This document shows positions 57,683 through 64,000 of a stretch of DNA of 64,000 nucleotides, one piece after another. Position 1 is the stretch's first letter. Every line of letters begins with the position of its first letter. The notes beneath the pieces are model-generated. The model had not been told where the DNA came from. It saw only the letters and a program-made list of their open reading frames with translations, and ran no database searches. The translations under genes were made by a program, and so were the position numbers. Source of the DNA: Ypsolopha sequella (taxonomy: Eukaryota > Arthropoda > Insecta > Lepidoptera > Ypsolophidae); contig OW204004.1 of assembly GCA_934047225.1 (NCBI GenBank), forward strand, positions 5,584,401 to 5,648,400, given 5' to 3'.

Positions 57683-58046
57683 TCATCCATCATCCATCCA
57701 TCAGCCTAGTTTGTCCAATGCTGGACATAAGCCTTTCCAGGACTTTGCCACTCCCGGCGGTCATCCTGGAAGAATTGCCCATACTCACACACGCTGGGCA
57801 GGCGAGTTGGTGAGCGCGGTGCCAGAATCCTCGCACCAGTGACGCCGCTGCTCGTCACCATTCTGTTCCATATAAGGCCCGACTATTAGGGATGGATATA
57901 CCGCCATCCATCGGTCCCAGGCATGGTGGGCCACCTGGTTTTTTGCCTGTGAGCTGTCCTCTTACTCTCCCTCGAATTACTTCGGAGACCCTCCAAGTAA
58001 GATGGTGGTACCTCCACAGTCGAGCCTGGCATCAGCTCTACCACCT
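57683..58046 (-). mobile_element. RTE-type LINE 3' tail, copy 4
   Basis: Full-length reverse copy ending 'cagctctaccacct', close to copy 3. Confidence 0.75.
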
Positions 58047-58075
58047 GTTTCTTTGTTATAATTAACGAATTCTTA

Positions 58076-58240
58076 ACCATTCTGTCCGAATTTGCCCGAA
58101 GTACGGCGATAGGGCTCACCACACACCACGATTTGGAAGTAATAATCGTCGGTTAAAAGCGGGTATAGCATACATACCATACACATAAGAAAAACTTTGA
58201 CACCCTCTCGGGAATTCATGTCGTGACGATATTGCACTAA
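58076..58240 (+). mobile_element. SINE 3' fragment
   Basis: Contains 'agtacggcgatagggctcac' and ends 'attcatgtcgtgacgatatt'. Confidence 0.65.
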
Positions 58241-58424
58241 TTGGGGCACAAATGGCTGTTAACCCTCTTCATTCTAATTTTCCATGACACAATTATAAAA
58301 CAATAGATCGCAGTGTAGATCGCGGCTTAGATCCATCTTACATATTAAAATATGTCTTTTCTTTTGTCAGAAAGATACCAATATCAATATATTTACAGAT
58401 TTTTATATTTCTACAATTTATGTA

Positions 58425-58535
58425 CAGTGGAGACCGCATCAAGTAAGACACATTAGACTTTGTACCTATCTTATATTCTTCCCTGTAGGGGGTAATGTCG
58501 TACTGCAAGTCTATAGCTTGATGTGGTCTCCACTG
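58425..58535. mobile_element. 111-bp MITE with TA target duplication
   Basis: TA at 58423-58424 and 58536-58537; ends CAGTGGAGACCGCATCAAG and CTTGATGTGGTCTCCACTG, one mismatch. Confidence 0.88.
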
Positions 58536-59000
58536 TACCAAGCTATGAGAGAATGAATGAGAGAATTTCTCTGGATGTAATTTGATATCTTATCGGGCTT
58601 CTTTACAATTTTTTTTTAATTATACTTTTGCGGTCAAAGGCTAAGTTAAAATACAGTAGCACTCTTAATTCTGTAGTATTATGTTTTACTAAATGCATTA
58701 TGTACAAGTACTTTGGTACTATTTATGTACTCTTTAGTGCTACTTAGTACTAGGTTATCGGAGCACAACTTTGTAACTAGGTTGAGTGATCGACTTTGAA
58801 TGATAGTATTATTGTATTGTAACTAATACGTCCGGAAGAAGATTAGAAAATAACCTATCTTTATAAATAATGGCAAGTAATAGGTCGGGTATATAGAAAA
58901 ATAAATATCTACATACTGTCAAGACCATTGTCCATTATCTATCAATTGTGTTTTAATAACTTATCAAACCGTATAGTCATCACTCATAATATATCATTAC

Positions 59001-59467
59001 ATTATTAGGAGTACGGGACTCACCGTGGTCGGTTTTTATATTTTCCCGAATTTTCGGCAGTGTTACATCTGCCATGGTCGCGGGATGATTGGTTGGTGTA
59101 GCGATCAGGACAGGCTAGGAAGCGTAGTGATCTACCCTCCGTCTCTGTCGTTTATTAACACCAATTCGGTGTAACACGTTTTAACTTAACTGACAGGACT
59201 AAACTTAATTTAAGCGTTCTGTCTCTTTCTTTCTGTATCAAAAAGACAAAGACAGGGCGCTCAAAATAAGGTTAGTTCTGTCAAATAAGTTAAGTTGTGT
59301 TGCGCCGAATCGACATCATTGTTACTTGCGGCGACGACTAGATTTTCTTTATCTACCGAACTACATGCTACACTGACGGTGTCCGTTCGAAAATCACACG
59401 ATGTGTTACGAGCCTTGCACAAAGATGGTGCAAAACCCAACACGGTGAGTCCCGTACTCCTAATAAT
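59001..59467. mobile_element. Element with exact 27-bp inverted ends and a nested MITE
   Basis: Arms 59001-59027 and 59441-59467 (ATTATTAGGAGTACGGGACT...) are exact reverse complements. MITE F copy 2 (59164) sits inside. The interior lacks coding motifs. The target duplication is unclear. Confidence 0.75.
59164..59316. mobile_element. MITE family F, copy 2
   Basis: Ends CCAATTCGGTGTAACACG and GCGCCGAATCGACAT, arms of about 55 bp; nested in the element at 59001. Confidence 0.75.
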
Positions 59468-59505
59468 GTTTGTAGTGATCGTGTAAATTTCAAATCTAAT
59501 CTTTA

Positions 59506-59757
59506 TCTATACTAATAATAAAGTAATAAACAAGAGTCAAAATGGGTATTATTATTGTAGACTAGTTTCTGTATGCGGCTTCGCCCGCGCTGATTTAACT
59601 TGCATTTTTCCGGGATAAAAAGTAGCCTATGTCACTTTCCGGCTTCAAAACTATCTTTATGCAAAAAAGCACGTTGATCCGTTGCTCCATTTTGCGTAAA
59701 ATAAGGACAAACAAACAAACCAACAAACACACTTTCGCATTTTTAATAAAGGTACGG
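59506..59757 (-). mobile_element. Helitron-like repeat pieces
   Basis: 'tctatactaataataaag' (about 59507) is a typical 5' end. The piece from 59572 on, read on the minus strand, ends in CTAG|T and contains 'gcgaaagtgtgtttgttgg', as in the copy at 28189. Probably two abutting fragments. Confidence 0.6.
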
Positions 59758-60625
59758 ACACTGAACCCAAACAAAACTACCATTTTTAGATTTTTTGTCT
59801 GTCTGTCTGTTTCGTTTTAACTCGAAAACCACTCAACGGATTTGGATACAGTTTTCTTTATTATCATCGTAGTGACCCTGGCCAATATATAGACTATAAG
59901 GGGTGTTAATAAAATAACTCCCAAGCCAAAAACGGAGCAAATATTAAATGAACGCGAGCGGAGTCGTATTAGTACAAGATCCTTGTTTTGTTTTATTTTT
60001 ATTTGTGTTTTTGTGTAATTTTTATTACATAACGTCGGTATAGTTCTTGTCATTATAATATAATATAAGGGGAAGTAAAAGTTCAATAATTTGTGGTAAC
60101 CTCATTTTGCAATCTCAAAACTCAAAAACAGCATCAAAATGCATAATATCTCGATAAGCACTGTTGAGTATTGTTGAAAAAATTTAAACAACTTATTATT
60201 TTATATTTTTTATCACATTATGGAAGATATTGCTTTTAGCAATAAGTGCCGCCTTTGTACATAAAGCCATTTTTAAATGTCTATTTAGCCAGGAATTGAA
60301 TTTCTTACCAACATTCTTCAAATAAACCGATGCCTCCACAAGGATCTCATAAACACAGGTATAGACATGAGTTGGTTTCAAACCAGTCCTTCATTTCGGT
60401 AAAGCTTCGGTTCGGTTCCCGAAAACGACGCACTGCCAAATTGCGGCGCGAAAAAATTAGCGGGAATCCGTACTATGGTTCCGCAAATGTCGAGTCACAT
60501 TTATATACTTATTAACTATTTTATATAGGTGTTTCGATGAATTTCCGTGACCCTGAACCATGTTATTGGCGAATAATAATGCTTTAATAAAAGTTCATTG
60601 ATTAAAGCCGAAAATTAGAAAATTA
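59758..60625. other. No gene recognised
   Basis: AT-rich; 'gtctgtctgtctg' microsatellite near 59799. Confidence 0.45.
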
Positions 60626-60783
60626 CAGTGCTCCCAAAGTACAAATAATGCGCATACAAATCTATAGCCGAGCGACCGGACGTACCACGTGACCTTATTG
60701 CTTGTATAGAAAGTGTAAGGAAATACGAACTTTGCCGAACAGTGGCGAAGATTTGTATGCCCATTATTACTTTGGGAGCACAT
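60626..60783. mobile_element. MITE family E, copy 2
   Basis: Starts CAGTGCTCCCAAAGT after TA (60624-60625). The right end has lost the last bases (GGGAGCACATA). Confidence 0.85.
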
Positions 60784-61628
60784 AGGTGTTTCGATAAATT
60801 TCCGTGAGCTTGAACCATGTTATATTATAATATTGCTTTAATAAAAGTTCATTCATGGAAGCCGAAAATTAGCTATAAAACAACTTTTATTACCCACGCA
60901 AAAAAAAAATCAGCTACTATGGCACACAATGGTCAAATTTAAGTTGCGGTCAGTCGGTTGCAGTCAAAGTATGTATAAAGCGAAAATAGTGACAGCTGAT
61001 TTTATTTGGATGTAGAATATGTAGATCAAAACTAGAATTTGTAAAAAAAAGCACATGAAATTGTATTACCTATATAAACGAGTGCTATGTTTAGTTTTCA
61101 GCTTTTCTGCGACTAAAAATCGTATGTGCCTACATATAAGTATAAAACCCTTGTGCGAAATGTTTAGGTACCTACATGAATTAATTGAATTTCAATATAA
61201 GGTATTTTATACTAAACCCGTAACCAACGTTCGACAAAATTGGTAAAGTCCCGGAAAATATGGCGTGAGAAAGCAGAGGCTTATACCTTACACTCTTACA
61301 GGGACTGGGCAGCTAGATAAAAATACCACTCGAGTGTACTCCCAAGAAAAAAACATTTTATTTACCATATTTTTACTGTAATTAAATATTAATGACTTAA
61401 TTAAAAATTACACTTTCTAGGATTGCCCAAACGGTCTGACATACATGTTATATTCCACAAGTAATAGCTTTTTAAGTTATAGTAACCTAATGTAATATGT
61501 CGTTTTGTTTCGTAAACCAAAATTGTATTAACTTATTTTGTGTTAAAGCGTTTTTAACCCTTTAACCCCATGAGACACCATTCATTGTTCTTAAGTTGTT
61601 ATTTTTTTATTGTGACGTGGGTGATTAA
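60784..61628. other. No recognisable feature
   Basis: The text around 60785-60870 repeats that around 60530-60620 ('gtgtttcgatraatttccgt'), a local duplication on either side of MITE E copy 2. Confidence 0.5.
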
Positions 61629-62046
61629 GGCGCTACGGAAAAAAAATCGGCACTTTTAGAACTTGCATATCTACTTCAATAAATAATGTATTATATTGAT
61701 AAAATAGTATGTTATTTTTGGAATCTTTTTCTAGGGATCTGTTAAAACAGAAACGCGATTGAAGAAATTCGGCTCGGTAGAAATATTTATTGAAATTAGG
61801 TCTTTTTCAACACCAATTCTCCTAGTTTGACAATTTAGAATGACTTATGGACTGCAATTATATTTTATTAGATGGGTGTTAACAATATCTAGGACGTGGT
61901 TAAACGAAATTTTTATAGCAACTTTAGTTCATTTTATATTAATAAAAAACCGACCTTTTGCTACTTTTCCACGAATCCGTCCCTCTCGCACTGAGGGTTT
62001 TTTCGTATATGGAATAACAGGGACGCTAAAACTTTTACATATCGCC
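61629..62046. mobile_element. MITE family C, copy 4 (TTAA)
   Basis: TTAA at 61625-61628 and 62047-62050; 418 bp; same orientation as copy 3. Confidence 0.9.
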
Positions 62047-62050
62047 TTAA

Positions 62051-63194
62051 GTAACATGTTTACCTTTCTTGAAGTACAAAAACAGTACAGTGCAAAATTA
62101 TACCAATAAAATGATACTCGTATATCAAACTGACCAAGGCTGGTGACATTATGCATAATGGCTGAATTGAATAGCAAGTACAGGACACATATAAATCATA
62201 GTGACAGTAACATATACTTAGAAGATATTTTATCTGTTCAATTAGTGATTTTCATAGTAAATAACACTTGCACAATCACTTGGCAGACCTAGAAATGTGT
62301 CCGTAAGTATTTATAGATGACCCAATTCAAGTGAACAATAGAAACAACTGATTAACCAAATCGTGTATTTGTTCTACAAACTGTACACTATTCTGCTCTG
62401 TGACTCGAACATTGTAAAAAAATTATAATTGCTTAGCACACAAATAACATATTGGAAAAACACAGCTGGTGATGTGGTAACTAGCAAGTGTTAATAAAAA
62501 TAGGGCAATAGTTTACAGGGCATAATTTTTCTTTGTTTTTACTTTCTTGTGCGGCAATAAAAAAAGAGATGACAGAAAATACTAGAAACTCAAATGAATC
62601 GTAAACTTTGGTAATTGAAATTATTATTTTTTTTAACTCAATATAGTGGAACTATGGTCTTCGTCTCTCATTATTTTATTTTTAAGCTGTTTTATGGAAT
62701 AAGCATTGTATATCCTGAGCGGGTGACTTTTAACCAAACCCAGATAATTTTAGAGGTTATTAAGAAACGTTAGTATAACACTTTGTTAATGTAAAAGCAA
62801 TTAAAATTAGAAGTAAAAAATTATAGACGTCACTTGGAAATATAATTTATGGTTATCCTAGCCATTCCCATACGGTACAAGTTCACAATAGTCCAAAATA
62901 TAAAAATAACTTCGCGCGATCTAATTGTCTTTTCTTTACCATGATTTCTTTGGATTTTACTGAAATCTTTAAGTAGCTCTAACTTTTTTTTATTAATGAA
63001 ATTAATTTTGTATGGTCATTATGAAACTAGTTTTTGTTCTTCTACAACCTATTAAATATTTGGGTTATATTAAAAGTTAAGGTACTTATTGAAGTAAAAA
63101 TTTCAAGAAAAAAATAATCTGAAAAAATCTTACAAAAAAATTGCAAGATTAGGTCTCCCTTAAACAATTTACTATTAGCAGCTGCGCTCTATAT
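62051..63194. other. No recognisable feature
   Basis: AT-rich; no later FGF exon was seen. Confidence 0.45.
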
Positions 63195-63386
63195 GTGATC
63201 TTGTCATAGCTATTAGCAAATTAAATGTGATCCTGTCATAGCTATTAGCAAATTAAATGTGATCCTGTCATAGCTATTAGCAAATTAAATGTGATCCTGT
63301 CATAGCTATTAGCAAATTAAATGTGATCCTGTCATAGCTATTAGCAAATTAAATGTGATCCTGTCATAGCTATTAGCAAATTAAAT
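63195..63386. repeat. Minisatellite, six 32-bp units
   Basis: Units start at 63195, 63227, 63259, 63291, 63323 and 63355 (GTGATCCTGTCATAGCTATT, then AGCAAATTAAAT). Only the first unit differs (T for C at its seventh base). Confidence 0.97.
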
Positions 63387-64000
63387 GCTCGTAATTTCAT
63401 CGAAAAATTCTATTCTTATTTGTTTAATGGGGAACGATTCGTAACCTTGACGAAACGAACAACTTAACATGGTTCTCCTTATTTTTGAATTACAGATATT
63501 ATAAATGTGATTTATGGCATTTCGCGAACATAGTTTAGTGTCAGTTAGTTTTTCCGGCAAAATGTTGTTATTTTATGCATTACGTTGTAAATGTATGGGC
63601 ACACAAATTACGCCGTTCATTGCTACTGTTGTAAAATCATTAATCTCAATAACAAATGAGTTTTTAAAAAATCTGTAGGAAATTTTGGGTTAAACCTTTT
63701 AATTTTATCGTGGCACCGGATCTATCTGAGTTTCGATATTTGCATACATTTTCCAACCAGCAGCGTTTTTTGCTTATCGCAAACGCTTGGCGGATGAGGG
63801 CTAGGCCGAAAAAACTGTAACATTTCGACCGTTACGTTTTCATCGGATCGCTTTTATACCATTCTTTATCGCTAACGCTTCTTACCGCGTTTCATAGTAC
63901 GGGGTGCGGTGAGCGACGCGTCCGGCGGCTTGCTCGACACCTCTCGACTTTTTTTCTAGTACTCTACAAGTTGAAAAGTCGAGTTGTGACTCCGTGGTAG
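63387..64000. other. No recognisable feature
   Basis: Ends with a GC-richer patch (63890-64000) containing CTCGACTTTT / AAAAGTCGAG as a local inverted repeat. No exon is supported. Confidence 0.4.

Noticed and set aside
59295..59486. Possible second FGF exon in the GC-richer patch
   Set aside because: Translation shows no FGF strand pattern, and the patch is the right part of an inverted-repeat element.
123..63386. CRISPR-like arrays (tandem units at 5302 and 63195)
   Set aside because: The units are contiguous without unique spacers and the DNA is eukaryotic; these are minisatellites.

Overview
This window is nuclear DNA from an insect, most likely a moth or butterfly. It is AT-rich, has long tracts with no gene, and shows predicted splice sites and AATAAA signals. 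It contains repeats that I know as abundant in Lepidoptera: the tail motif around 'gcactyggccggtttttt', tRNA-derived SINEs with a GTCACGACATGAAT end, RTE-type LINE tails ending near 'tccaycagtggacg', and short Helitron-like pieces ending in CTAG. No bacterial-style operons are present. All similarity statements come from reading the sequence and from memory of families; no search was run.

Only one host gene can be supported. This is the first coding exon (45505-45730, + strand) of a secreted fibroblast growth factor, with a signal peptide and the first strands of the FGF beta-trefoil, ending at a clean GTGAGT splice donor. It lies in a CpG-rich island (about 45120-45730). The rest of the gene was not found and probably lies beyond position 64000, so 45731-64000 would be intron.

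Everything else recognisable is mobile DNA, often nested. Two mariner elements (1837-3126 and 21865-23154, opposite strands) are 1290 bp each, look identical, and encode an intact DD34D transposase. A 4.26-kb DNA transposon (15057-19314) has 24-bp inverted ends, eight copies of a subterminal TTCGTMACR motif, a likely 5'-UTR intron and an intact 855-codon transposase of a superfamily I cannot name. A 345-bp TRIM-type LTR element (43459-43803) has two 127-bp LTRs and a perfect 5-bp target duplication. LINE fragments, SINEs and at least ten families of MITEs fill much of the rest; several have exact target duplications (TA, TTA, TTAA or 8 bp).

The most unusual signal is a dispersed set of short fold-back insertions (about 150-370 bp, near 4.2, 14.1, 14.6, 21.8-23.4, 26.9, 35.9, 42.5 and 48.1 kb) flanked by 12-14-bp direct repeats. 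Most carry a hammerhead-ribozyme-like module: CTGATGA, a C, a GC-rich hairpin, GAAA, a palindromic AT-rich or AACCGGTT stem III, then a segment that pairs with the bases before CTGATGA. Stem I changes between copies while often still pairing. They look like non-autonomous Penelope/retrozyme-type retroelements, some with degenerate cores.
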